From: Dermatemys mawii
Lineage: Eukaryota > Chordata > Testudines > Dermatemydidae
Direction: 5' to 3'
DNA length: 64,000 nucleotides
NCBI GenBank assembly: GCA_007922305.1
Contig: ML677326.1
Span: 53,555,785-53,619,784, forward strand
Both the position numbers and the translations under genes were made by a program. Below, in pieces: positions 46,967 to 57,960 of the stretch (position 1 is its first letter; each line of letters starts with the position of its first letter). The notes beneath the pieces were generated by a model. That model had not been told where the DNA came from and ran no database searches. It saw only the letters and a list, made by a program, of their open reading frames with translations.

Positions 46967-49900
46967 CTAGACCAGTGGTGGATTAGATGGATCACGGATC
47001 TGATCCAGACTGGCAACTTCTGTGCTGCAGCAGGACACTAACAAATCTAGGCTAATGTGCTGATTTTGGATTTGAAAGCACTAGACTTTTTCTTTCTCCA
47101 CATTTATAGTTATACACAACTGTGGCTAAAAGGAGTATCTGAGTAGATAAGGGTTTCAAAAGTACACAGTTCTTTAAGGTGGGGGACTGTCTAGAAAATA
47201 ATTCATTGTGAAGGGCATATAGAATCCAGTTCTCCACTGCCTGTGGTCATTTACACCTGAGGATAGTGACTTGTGCTTTATATCCACTTTACATAGATGT
47301 AGGTGATTGCATGAGGTGTAAAGTAGCAGAGCTTTTAGAGGCTGATTCCGTTAAATGCTGAGCTCCTTCAACTTGCATTTAGATAAGTGGGAGTTGAGAG
47401 TGATCAGAACCTATAGGTCATGTTCTGTTTATTAACTGCCAGGACTCAGCCTGCGATATCACTAAAGATTTCACACATTTCCATTTGTGAGAAAATAATG
47501 CTCAGTATTTCTGACCTGTGATGTTTTTAAAATTATTTTTGATAGAAGAATCAGTAAAGTTGTAATAATCTGTACACAGTTATATATGCATATTCATTCC
47601 AGCACATAAGGTACTTCAATCTTGCAAATGTGACACAGGTCATATTACAGTTGATAAGCATAGTTACACACCTGGTTTTATGTAAGGGAACTATAGAATG
47701 ACAAATTAATGAATGCAAGAATACCACCAATGATGGATGTAGGCCTTGCTGGAGTCTCCAACAGACACCCAAAAGCAACATGTACCCCAGCTTCATCAAA
47801 TATGAACTCTAAAACAAACCCTTAATGTCAACAAGAAACCTTGCATGAGCTAATTAATATTTTTAAAGCTCTTTCATCTGAGGATCCCAGTTGTAACGGA
47901 AAAGCAAAATGTAGAAGCAATATATATTTTAAATTACATTGCTGTTTTAATTTTGAAACTGCATTAAGAAAATTTCTTATATTTATTTTCCCCTTTTAAC
48001 AATCTGCCCACTCCTATTTCTCCTATCTTGCATGGATCTATCTGCATGATGGTATTTCTACAAAAGGAGAAAAACATTTGAGTTTACACAAGTTACATGA
48101 GAAATTAGTGTGCGGTCCATTTTACCTGTCCTTGAAATCCTCTGATGCGGTACACAAGTGAAGATAGATGACTTTCAAAACACTGCAAAGATTTGTCAAT
48201 AAGAAATGTCACTGGATAGCAAAATTACTTTCTCTGGTATGTTATTTGGCAGCGTTTAACAATAATAATATTCTAATTATTCTTCCTTATACAATATTTT
48301 TCTCATTGAGATCAGCTGTAATAAAAATATTGGCTGAAGCTATTTTTGTCAAAGAATGGCAACTGAATAAGCCTTACATTGAAGCTCCTGAGTGCTCCTA
48401 TATCTTACAGTTTCTTTCTTTAATATTTCATAAATATAAAAACTTGGAATTATGTTTTCTGTCAAAGAGTAGGTGCAAGCAATGTTGGGGTTTTTTTTTT
48501 GTTTGTTTCTTCCACATCATTATTTATGGGGAGTTTCTGGTACTAGTATGAATTTATCTTGACACTAGACTGATTTATTGGGCTCTTGGAGGTTGCCATA
48601 GTCTACACACTGTAACAAATTGCTGCTGCAGAAAACTGTTCAAAGAGGCATCTAAAAAAATGAAACCGAAATGATCTCTGTGCAATAATAGACTGTAAAT
48701 GAGCATATGGGGCTGCAGTTTGCTTGCAGTGAGAAAGAGCCTCAAGTCTTGACTACATATTTTTCAGAATTTAGATGTTGGTCACTTATAGCTTTCTGAG
48801 AATTCTGTATTCATAAAGGTTATTAAGAGAATAGCAAAGAAAGAAAATTTGTCAGCCATATCTGCAGCAGATTATCAATACAAAGCCACAGTTTGGGAAT
48901 GTAAATAACTGTACTCTGCACACCAAATCTGGTATCTTCCAGAAATCTATTGATCTATTGATAAGGGGCATGCTGATCTTGTCTCTAGCTTGATCTTCAA
49001 ATATTGTCAATATAGAACTCCAGTGTTGGGATGCCTACAAACAATGCCAAATTTCTAAGGAAGTAGGAAGGAGGAGGACTGTGGCATATCATGGATGAAG
49101 GCAGGAGCAAGGTGCACAGAGTTTTGATAGTGGAAGGTACTTTATTAAAGATAACCTGGAAGTGATTCAGATGAGTCAGCACTACTTCTAGTGCCTAAGT
49201 GTAGTTAGGCCACCAATGTTAACTATTTCAGTCCCTACTAGTCTGCATTGTATAAATGGTTTACTGAACTGGGTATCAGATCTCAAGACCAGTTCAAAGG
49301 TCAATTTGAATTGTGTAAAGATATGGTCTGTGGTCAGTGCAGTGACCTTTGTTTCCACAAGTGGGCACTCCAAATTCATGGCTTCACGGGCTCCTTGGAA
49401 CTAGTAAAGTGTGCCCTCTGGCTTGCAGGACTGGGATGTCCTTTAGCTCACAGCATGTTTCCAGATAGGTTATTTCTTAGTTCCCAACTCTTGGGAAAGT
49501 AGATTAAAATCTATCTTGACTGATGTTATTATCACAAGGTAGGCAGGCCAAGATGGATGCCTAAGGTTAGCCTCCTAAGTCCATTCATAGATGCCACATA
49601 TGTGGCCTAACTTTCAGAAATGGAACAGTGAACACAAGTGAACAAGCATAAACAGGAGACAGTGAAGGGGCCATGGAAGAAGGGTGTATGTCATCAAGGG
49701 GACATGAAGGAAAAATACAAGGTGACAAGGAGACCTCAAGGAAGAGGGAGGAAAATCTGAAGGGAAGGAATGGAACCTTGGGCCTAGAGAAATACACTGC
49801 AGAGAACAGAATGGAGAACGGAAATGGGAAGGGATTGAGGGCATGTTGTAGGTGGGAAAGACTTCATTTTACTGGTGATTAAATGAAAAAAGGAAATTCT

Positions 49901-50343
49901 GTCTCTCCCACACAGACACACAATTTAGAGTTAAGGTTGCTCAAGTACATTTCCTATCAATGCAATCAATAATAGTTCATTAAATCACTAGTTAGGATAA
50001 CATAGTCATCCATACCAATCTTAACATGCCTTATTCCCAGATATCATGATACTCACATGCACTCACTAACACCTCAGCTCCACAACAAATTCCCTTTGAT
50101 CATACCAACACTGCAGGAACCTAGTTTTTCAGTTGCATTCAAATGAACAGTCTAGTCTCACATTTTTCACCATGTACAGCAACATAATATAGATATAAGG
50201 AATATTTTAATCTAGATGAGATCAGATTTGAGGTTATATGTTTGTGTGTGACTGGAAATAACTAGACATGTGCATTGTGATTATATCCTGGAACAGAGAA
50301 GGAACTGTGAAGCAGAAGTGTCTGTGAACATTATAATGCCTGA
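46967..50343. other. unassigned AT-rich sequence
   Basis: No gene or transposon recognised in 3.4 kb. A 127-codon plus-strand frame (48168-48551) is rich in hydrophobic and Asn/Lys residues from AT-rich codons, has no motif and no exon context. It is not supported as a gene. Confidence 0.5.
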
Positions 50344-50599
50344 GTGCCATTGCCAAACCTAAAGACTGTAAAGACCCAGGCTCCAAGAGCTCATCTTCCC
50401 ACTAACAGAGCAAGGTGGCAAGAAAAACGTTACCTCTTCACACCCAGTTTTGAAGAAGCCCGCTTGGGGTCCAGCTGGACTCTCCTTGGTGCAGCAAGAT
50501 TCACAGTGCCATCAGCTCCCTCATCCATTATCACTTCAGTGTAGGCCATGGACATGATACTGACAGTGCTCTCTGTCACAGGAGTTTTGTTTTCCCCAA

Positions 50600-51775
50600 G
50601 ACTTTGCTATTTCCAAGATGCCTGATGCACCTTTGCTTGGCTCCAGTATACTCTTGGAACGAAGGACTTCTAGGCCTCTAGACATTCACCGAGTACCAAT
50701 GGTTTCATCTCATGTTTCTTCCAGTATACCACTGCTACAGAGTGATTTGGAAGAGGAGGATTCTGATGAAGAATCAGTCTCTCAAATATCAGTGCAGGTT
50801 CTCATCTCCATTCCTACAGAGGCTATTTTCCAGAAGTCTCAAAGGAGATTCGTATCACTCATGAGAGATGACCACAGACACCATGTCACTAATATGAACA
50901 AGCATGGATGTCTCTACCCATATCATCTGCACCACCTTCTTTGCCATACTTGGACCCTTGGGTGGATTCTCTAGGGCTTCCAATCACAGAGATGGACAGC
51001 CTTTATTACTGTTCCTTTGTAGAATACCAGAACCTCAGAAAAAAAACCTCTGAGGAACAAGAAACTAGGGCTGATGAAGCCATCTCTTCCTCATCCTGGA
51101 TGAAGCAGTTATGATTGATGATGGCTTCAAGCAGTTTCAGGACCTTGTCAAGAGAATTGTAGATTATTTACAGATCCCTCTTGAAGAGGTCAAAGAACTG
51201 CATCATAATCTGCTAGACATCCTTCATAGAGTTTCATCTGCCTATATTGCCTTGTGTGATAATGAGGGTCTACTGGACCCTTCAAAGATTATCTGACACA
51301 CCCGGGCCACATTTCCACCTACATACAAGAGAACATATAAGAAATATTATGTTCCATATAAGGACTCTGAGTTTTTATTCTCTTCTCCTCATCCTAATTC
51401 TTTGATGGTCAATGTGGTTAAGAAATGCCTATGCTAAATCCAAACCCTGTGACAAATATCATAAGAGTCTTGATCTGGATGGTAGAAAATCATATTCATC
51501 TGCTACTGTATAATTCAGAATCACCATTTACTAGGCTTCAGTGGTGAAATACAATCATACAAATTATACCAAGCTAAACTCATTTATTGAGCATCTATAA
51601 GCAGAACATAGACAACAATTCTAGGCAATTTTTGTAAAAGAGCAGCTGCTCACCAGAACATCTTTGCAGGCCTCCCTTGATGCTACTGATACTGCCACCC
51701 ATACAGTTTCTACAGCAGTAGTTATGAGGCGGGCCTCCAGGCTCCAGCTCTCAGGATTTCCAAAGGAGGCCTGCT
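50600..51775 (+). pseudogene. DIRS-like retrotransposon gag remnant
   Basis: Reading frames shift along the strand but keep one protein's order. First is an acidic stretch DLEEEDSDEESVS (about 50739-50780). Next is IVDYLQIPLEEVKE and LLDILHRVSSAYIALCDNE (51155-51270). Then come TYKRTYKKYYVPYKDSEFLF (51320-51380), FIEHL (51580-51600), LLTRTSLQASLDATDTA (51645-51700) and MRRASRLQLSGFPKE (51724-51768). This order matches gag-like proteins I associate with reptile DIRS-type elements. Several stops and frameshifts disable it. No RT or tyrosine recombinase follows, because a CR1 copy takes over at about 51776. The start is uncertain, and 50344-50600 may be more of it. Another LTR-type gag is the alternative. 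Confidence 0.65.
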
Positions 51776-52713
51776 GCAGTTCAACATTTACATCATTGAT
51801 CTGGAAGTACCTATAAAATCACTGCTGATAACATGTTGCAAATGACAAACATTAGTGGAGTGGTAAATAATGATGGTCAGAGGGCAGTCATTCACCACAA
51901 TTTGGATTGCTTGATAAAATGGGCCCATTCAAATAGAATATGTTTTAATATAGTCAAATGCAAACTGTTACATCTAGGAAGAAGAAATGCAGGTCATACC
52001 TACATAATGGAGGATTGTCGCTTGGAAAGAAGTGACTTTGAAGAGATTTTAGGAGTCATAATAGATAAGCAACTCAACATGAGCTCCTAGTGCAATGCTG
52101 TGACAAAAAAAAAAAGCTAAACTTCTCTTTGGATGTATAAATTGGGAAGCGTGGAGCAGGAATAAGAGGGTAATTTTACTTCTGCATATGGGAATGATGA
52201 GACCAATACTAGAATACTGTGTCTAGTTCCACTCCACAGTTTTAAAAGGATGTTGAATAATTGGAGCGGGTGCAGGAAAAAAAAACAAACCCAAAATTAT
52301 TTAAGGGCTGGAGAAGATACCTTAGAATGAGAGACTTAAAATAAAAATATCAAGCTCTATATCAAAAAGAAGATTGAAAAGTGACTTGATTTGTATATAA
52401 ATGCCTTCTCTGGGAGAGAATAGCAAGTACTAAAGGGCTCTTTAATTTAACAAAGTAAGACATAACAAGACTCAGTGGCTGAAAGCTGAAACCAGACAAA
52501 TTTAAATTAGAAATTATTGAAGATGGAACAAACTACCAAGGGAAGTGGTGGATTCTCCATCTCTGAATATTTTCAGATGAAGAAGATATGCTTTAGCTAA
52601 ACACATGTTATTGGGCTCAATACTGGGGTCTCTGGGTGAAATTTAATGGCCAATATTCAGGAGGCCAGACTAGATAATCTAATGGTGTCTCCTGGCCTTT
52701 AAACTCTATGGAT
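51776..52713 (+). mobile_element. CR1 LINE, 3' half
   Basis: This opens inside the RT at FNIYI..DLEVP and a degraded catalytic site (ADN at 51824-51832). It continues through the open stretch 51833-52090 with IVKCKLLHLGRRN and EEILGVIIDKQLN. It then shows the later blocks (GMMRPILEYCV-like reading near 52190-52225) and closes at GGAGGCCAGACTAGATAATC, TAATGGTGTCTCCTGGCC and TTTAAACTCTATG. The copy is 5'-truncated exactly at the end of the DIRS-like gag remnant, so it probably inserted into that element or next to it. It is disabled by frameshifts. Confidence 0.88.
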
Positions 52714-52782
52714 CGAATTCATGTTTTCCATTATGGTTGGCATAATGGATTGAATTCATATTTTCCCTTATAGTCTGCATAA
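52709..52782 (+). repeat. 37-bp tandem duplication at CR1 3' end
   Basis: Units 52709-52745 and 52746-52782 both read TGGATYGAATTCATRTTTTCC...GCATAA with a handful of differences. The array begins within the terminal CTATGGAT of the CR1 copy. Confidence 0.85.
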
Positions 52783-52859
52783 ATGTCCTCTTTCATAATT
52801 TTCTCTCATTGTTCCAAGATATAGATGCTCTTGTTATGCTAAATAGTTGATCTCCTTTA

Positions 52860-53445
52860 TAGCGGGACATTTACCCAGCTCCTGAGAGGAAAGGCTAGGC
52901 TGATTGGGGAAGCAGCAGCAGCTGGGGCCCACCCCACAATCAGGCCACAGCTGGCCATATAAAAGGACTGTGAGGCAGGAGCTGACTCAGTCTCTAGGTC
53001 TGGGGAGAGAAGGACCTAGTTGCCTGGGGCAGAAGGATACCTGAGGTAGAGTAGTGCTGGGAAAAGGCAAGCGAAGCTGGGGGGCTCAAGCATGATAACT
53101 CCCAAGGCTGCAGGCCTTGTGCAAGGCTTAAAGGTGGTACTGGGGCTGCTGAGATACAGTCTGAGGTTAGGCAGAGGCAGCTGGTCCAACCCCCGCCACC
53201 AATGATGAGTGGCCATTACACTGCAGTCTGCCCTAGTGAATAGGGGCTAGATGATGACTGGTAGTAGCCACTGAGGCAAGGTGGGGATAGAGGTTTAGGG
53301 GTTCCTCTGGGAGGGGAGACCCAGAGAGTGGGTACTGCTGGGGCAGAACCCCAGGGTAAGGGGCACCGGGGTCTGGAAGGACACAGAGGAGTTGGGGAGA
53401 AGGCTCTGAGTCTTGATCCACTACACTCCCCCTATGTTGTTTACT
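52860..53445 (+). mobile_element. solo LTR, Gypsy-type (probable)
   Basis: A non-coding GC-rich block has LTR architecture: an upstream region with GCAGCAGCAGCTGGGGCCC, a TATA box (52958-52964), a GCAGGAGCTGACTCAGTCTC start-like region, and a downstream part with GCAGAACCCCAGGGTAAGGG and GCACCGGGGTCTGG. The last two motifs are familiar from high-copy turtle LTRs. The exact ends and target duplication were not resolved. The 66- and 74-codon minus frames are not genes. Confidence 0.6.
52958..52964 (+). promoter_or_regulatory. TATA box of the LTR
   Basis: TATAAAA sits in GGCCATATAAAAGGACTG. The expected start is about 25-30 bp downstream, near 52990. Activity today is unknown. Confidence 0.6.
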
Positions 53446-55795
53446 GGAGTGGGTCATAAATTTTCGCGCTAAATGGTTTCTAGATAGAAAGTACCTTTTT
53501 TGACTAAAGGGAAATTTTCAAGACACATTTCATCAAATGTCTTTGTCAAAAACATTTTCAGTTTTGGGGTTACAATTTTTTTCAGTTTAAAACAGGGAAA
53601 ATAATTCTTTTTTTTTTCATTGAAAACCTAAAACTTTTTATATCTTAATAGACTATTGCCACATCATCTTAGCTGCTGCTTATCCAAACTGTACATATTC
53701 AGTGTTGCCAACTCCTGTGATTTTTATTATGAGTCTTGCCAATCTAGGTATTTTTTCTTAAAATGATCATTCAAAATCTCAACTTTCATTAAAACGTAAC
53801 TTTTCTGCTTTTGTGGTTATTGGAGAAAATGTGAACTGAGTTTACCCTAAATGCCCAGAAATGGCAAAAGGCATGTGTTCCAAAACTTTATTGGCCTTTT
53901 ATGCTACCACATTACTTTGAAAACTCACGTCCAATTTGCTGTCCATATCACTACTAAATCCCTAGTGACATTCCAAGCACAGACAGCAGCATAAGCAAAA
54001 GCTTGGGAGTATTTCTAGAACACTACAAAGAGAATGTGAAGAGAGGATTAATTGGTGGAGAGTCAGGCCAAATTTGTACATGGTGAAAAATGAGGCAAAA
54101 GGTGATGCAGGGACAGAGTTGTGCAGAGTCTTCAAAGGGAGGATGAACAGTTTGAATTTGACATGGAAACAGAAGTGAAGCCAGCGAAGCAACTCAAGAC
54201 AATATGTGCATTTGGAACATATAGGACAAAATCCTGTACGCAGCACCAAGCCTGAGAAACCTTAATATTCAGTATTAAACAGTCAACCTCTGCTCCATAT
54301 AGTGAGACTTTGAGTTTGGTTTTGGCTTTTAAAAACTAAATTCTTGGTATAAGTTCATTAAATTTATATTTTATTTATCCCCCCTCACTCCCAAATAAGG
54401 GAACAACAACACCACAAAAGATAAAGGAATGGAAAAGGAGAGCAATGTCTCAGTTTCCATCTGCTAGAATTAATCAAAGTTAGACCAAACCTTTTCAGAT
54501 TTGTCTGAGGTCCCCCTTCTCTGAAATGTTACCTGCTTTTTAGCTGCCAGGACATCCAAGTTGCTGTACCATGCTAGAAATATTTTATACTAATGTCCAA
54601 GTTAGTGTTGGAGAAGATCAAGGCAATAAGTAAGAGTATACAGTAGAGACAAAGTGCTTAATTTGTAAAAAAATGAATAGAGCTTGCTGGATAGAGAATA
54701 AATCTAAGAGGAAGTATGGTACTAGAATACAGAGCAGACATGTTATTCCAATAGCCTGCATATAAATCACTTGTATATCATGGAGTTGTATAGTTAATTA
54801 CATTAGCATTTGCTAGCAACACCCGAAGAAGTGGTAGCAAAAGGGATAAATTACTTCATAATCCAACTAAGGTAACATCTAATCAGCTTTCTACATAACC
54901 TCAGCAATGACATGCAATCATGTTAAGGTTAGCTTTATACATTTGTCAAAGTGTTGGTAGGCAAAATACCAGCTGAAAGGTCAGGATCAGGAATGACATA
55001 ATAATGTCTTTAAATATTCACGAAAGATCCAAATCCACTACCAGTTATCACAATGATTTTAATAGCAGCCATGCATTCTACATCTGCTGCTCTTGTGTTC
55101 AGAGAAATTTGGAGGCTGCCTTTTCGTTGACTCAGGACAGTACTTCAGAAAGGCTCCCCAGCCTTCCACCTATTTTACTGTTCATTAGAATGCTGTCAAG
55201 ACAGCTCACACCCCCATCAGAACTCCCCAGCTCACCACTTCAGATTTAGTATATTACTCCCATACTGGGTTAGTGTGGCAGAATAGGACTAGGCATATAA
55301 AAACAAATGGCCTTGCTGGGATAATTGACAGATAATTGCTTCAGATTATGTACTGGATCAAGTGAAACTCTCCTTTGCCCTGAAACATGAACTGCATGCA
55401 GTAATTTCTTGTAGTGAGCTGAAAAGAACCAAAATGCAACAATTACTTATTAATAGCAAATGGAGGCTGATTTATGTAATACTAATTTTTTTGGCTTTAC
55501 ATTTGATGCTCTGTCAGCATAGACTAAACAGAATTCACACTAAAGACAGAAATTCAGCTTTATTTTTTCCAAATATCCGTAAACATATTTTTCATGCTTA
55601 GTATTTTGTTAATATATTAGCAGAAAGAATAGCACATGCCTGTGATTTAAAATATGCATTGTACTGAGTCCAAAAAATATATGGGCTATTATCAGGCCAT
55701 ACCTATTTATCCTTACAAAAGGGAAGATGTTAATCCGCTGGCAACATGTTCATTTGCCATGAGCAACATGAGTTGAATTCTCAGAGCAGGCAGGC
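53446..55795. other. unassigned, with one repeat scrap
   Basis: Around 53702-53765 the sequence GTTGCCAACTCCTGTGATTT with following ATTATGAGTCTTGCC and TATTTTTTCTTAAAA resembles a familiar dispersed turtle repeat. The rest, including a 95-codon minus frame (53962-54249), is unrecognised. Confidence 0.45.
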
Positions 55796-55798
55796 TAA

Positions 55799-56006
55799 GA
55801 GCGTGTCTACATGTGCTGGTAAATCGGCACTTCTGCAATCGATTTGTGTACTCCACCTCCCTGAGAAGCTTAAGGGAAGTTGACGGGAGATGGAGTAGTG
55901 TAGCCGCCATGGTAAGTGGATCTAACAATATCAACTTCAGTTAGGTTACTCATGTAACTGAAATTACGTAACTTAGATCGATTTACTGTGGTAGTGTAGA
56001 CTGCCC
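55799..56006. mobile_element. PIF/Harbinger-like MITE, TAA-flanked
   Basis: A 208-bp element has inverted termini GAGCGTGTCTACATGTG and GGTAGTGTAGACTGCCC and identical TAA flanks (55796-55798, 56007-56009). A 3-bp TAA/TTA target fits PIF/Harbinger. The interior contains AATCGATTTGTGTACTCC and AGATCGATTTACTGTGG, an internal inverted similarity. No coding capacity. Confidence 0.75.
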
Positions 56007-56009
56007 TAA

Positions 56010-56887
56010 GGAAGGCAGTAGTTTTAAACTCACGTCTCCCCTTTCCCCATTCTCTTGGATAGTGCCTAACACTAAGCCGCACTGTGATACCTGGTGCTCG
56101 CTGTATTAGAATACCTAAACATGAGTCGGTTATGTCACAACTGCCAACTCCCACTGGATCTAAGAACTACCGCAAAACTCACCATTTTCCAATTCAAGTG
56201 AACTTCTTTAACTTTGCTTTAATTAACAACATTACCAAATAAATGGTAATAGTTCATACACAATTTTCCTCCTAGGGAGAGGAAGAAGCCTCATGTGACA
56301 GATTCTCATAATGCTTATTGCACAGTGATGTCCATGGCATGAGAACCTGAACAGAGAAGAATTTCATGGAACTATGTGGGATAGATGGTAAACTATTAGG
56401 AGTTGACTTCATCCTTGTGGATAGTATAGCATTGAGCATACTATCTGTGCTAAACAAGTAACAGCTTACAAAGTTGGTAACATTTTTAAACTGTACCAAA
56501 CAAATGCATTAGTTCATATCTCAAAGGATTCAATATCTTAAAACTTTGCAAAATTATACAATACACTTGGGTGTAGAACAACTTTTAGAGTGGAGGTGGT
56601 GAAGGACATTGAACAAAACTATAAACTCTGTATATATTAGAAGCCAGGGTTTTAGTTGCTATTAGTACTTCATTCCAGGGGGTGCTCCTGCACCCCCAAA
56701 CTCCTAGCTCCAGGGCTCCTGAATAAAGAAAAGCCTCCTGACTGGAGCTCACAAATACACATGCTCCAATTGGCTTCCAGTTAGTGTGTGCTGTGACATC
56801 ATACCTCAAAGCTAGAGCCAGTGATCTAAGTGGACAACAGATAGTATGGTGATCATCACCACCAGCTGTTCAAATCCCTAGGGCTCT
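56010..56887. other. unassigned sequence
   Basis: Nothing recognised apart from a GC-richer patch at about 56670-56790. Confidence 0.45.
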
Positions 56888-56975
56888 GATCATGCAAAGA
56901 CTTACTAATGTGCTTAACTTTAACTTTTGTGATTACAGTGCATAACGTTAGGCACACAACTAAGTCTTTGCAAGC
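56888..56975. repeat. palindromic GATCCTGCAAA-type repeat
   Basis: GATCATGCAAAGACTTACTA and TGTGCTTAACTTTA on the left mirror ATAACGTTAGGCACACAACT and AAGTCTTTGCAAG on the right. Together they form a degenerate palindrome of about 88 bp. Relatives lie at 61542-61608 and 61690-61763. It matches a familiar conserved palindromic repeat of turtles and crocodilians, probably a MITE. Confidence 0.7.
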
Positions 56976-56979
56976 TCAA

Positions 56980-57196
56980 GGGTTTGTCTACATGGAGAAA
57001 AAGTCTGGGATAGCCAGTGCAAAAAGGTAATTGAGTTTTTGGAAGTGGATTAACCTAAAACCACAAAAAGCTACTCATCACATACAATAAAAATGTCCTT
57101 ATGGGGAGTTAAAGTATAATATCTATTGATATTTAAATTGACACCCTAGCTATTCTGCACTAATGTTCCCCATGAGTTTCTTGTGTAGACAAGTTC
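56980..57196. mobile_element. MITE with GTCTACAC-type ends
   Basis: Left end GGGTTTGTCTACATGG and right end TTGTGTAGACAAGTTC are inverted repeats. The flanking trinucleotides CAA and TTA do not match, so the target duplication is lost or the ends are off by a base. It adjoins the preceding palindrome almost directly. Confidence 0.65.
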
Positions 57197-57414
57197 TTAG
57201 GTAATTAGATGGATACTGATTAAAAATTTTCCCTGTAGAATACAGAGGTGATCAGGAGAAGGAAAAATACTTCACCATTTCTTTAAAATGTTTTGACCAG
57301 CTCTATGTAAAGGAGCCCCTACCCCTCAGGCTGGCTCTTTTATATATTGATGTCATTTTTATGAATTACATGGACAAACTAAAATAGCTAACTGCTACTA
57401 ATAAATTAAATAGC

Positions 57415-57590
57415 AACATGAAAACTTACAAATTAAATATCAGCAAGTCACCAGGACCCAGTGGCCTTCATCCAAGATTTGTGAAGAAATTGAAGAATGA
57501 AGTGGCTAGGATGTCAATAAAAAATATGACCCTATTAAAATCAGTTACTATACTAGAAGGCAGCAAATGTTTACCCTATCTATTTTTTTA
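57415..57590 (+). mobile_element. CR1 LINE scrap (RT N-terminal)
   Basis: One frame reads LNISKSPGPSGLHPRFVKKL followed by KNEVARMS, the CR1 RT entry block KLNxSKSPGPDGLHPRVLKEL. It degenerates after about 57500 and stops against the GC-rich repeat at 57600. Confidence 0.8.
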
Positions 57591-57599
57591 AAACGGCTT

Positions 57600-57960
57600 G
57601 CTAATGGTGATGCCAGGGATGAGGGATTTGGGGTCCAGGAGATGCTCTAGGCTGGGGCAGGGAGTTGGAATGTGCGTGTGGGGGGCAGGAGCAGGCGAAG
57701 TGCTGGGGTGGGGCCAGGGACGAGGGGCTTGGGAGTGCAGGAGGAGGTTCATAGCTAGAGCAGGAGGTTGGGCACAGGAGGTAGTGCAGGGGGCAGGCTC
57801 TGGGAGGGAGTATGTGTACAGGAGGGGTCTCCAAGCCGTCCCTTGTCTCCTAGGCAGAGGCATGGCAAGGCAGCTCTGTGCGCTGCCTTCACCCACAGGT
57901 GCTGTCCCCACAGCTCCCACTGGCCATGGCTCCCAGCCAATGGGAGCTACGGGGTTAGCA
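57600..57960. repeat. GC-rich dispersed repeat
   Basis: G-rich imperfect iterations (GGGGCAGGGAGTTGGAATG, GGGGCAGGAGCAGG, GCAGGGGGCAGGCTCTGGGA) are followed by CCTAGGCAGAGGCATGGCAAGGC. Next come CAGCTCCCACTGGCC and CCAGCCAATGGGAGCTACG. This order matches a GC-rich turtle repeat I recognise but cannot classify. CCAAT/ATTGG-type boxes are present. Open frames up to 125 codons exist on both strands because stops are rare; none is a gene. Confidence 0.55.

Noticed and set aside
48168..48551. 127-codon plus-strand frame as a membrane protein
   Set aside because: Hydrophobicity follows from AT-rich codons. There is no motif, no upstream promoter and no exon-like boundaries.
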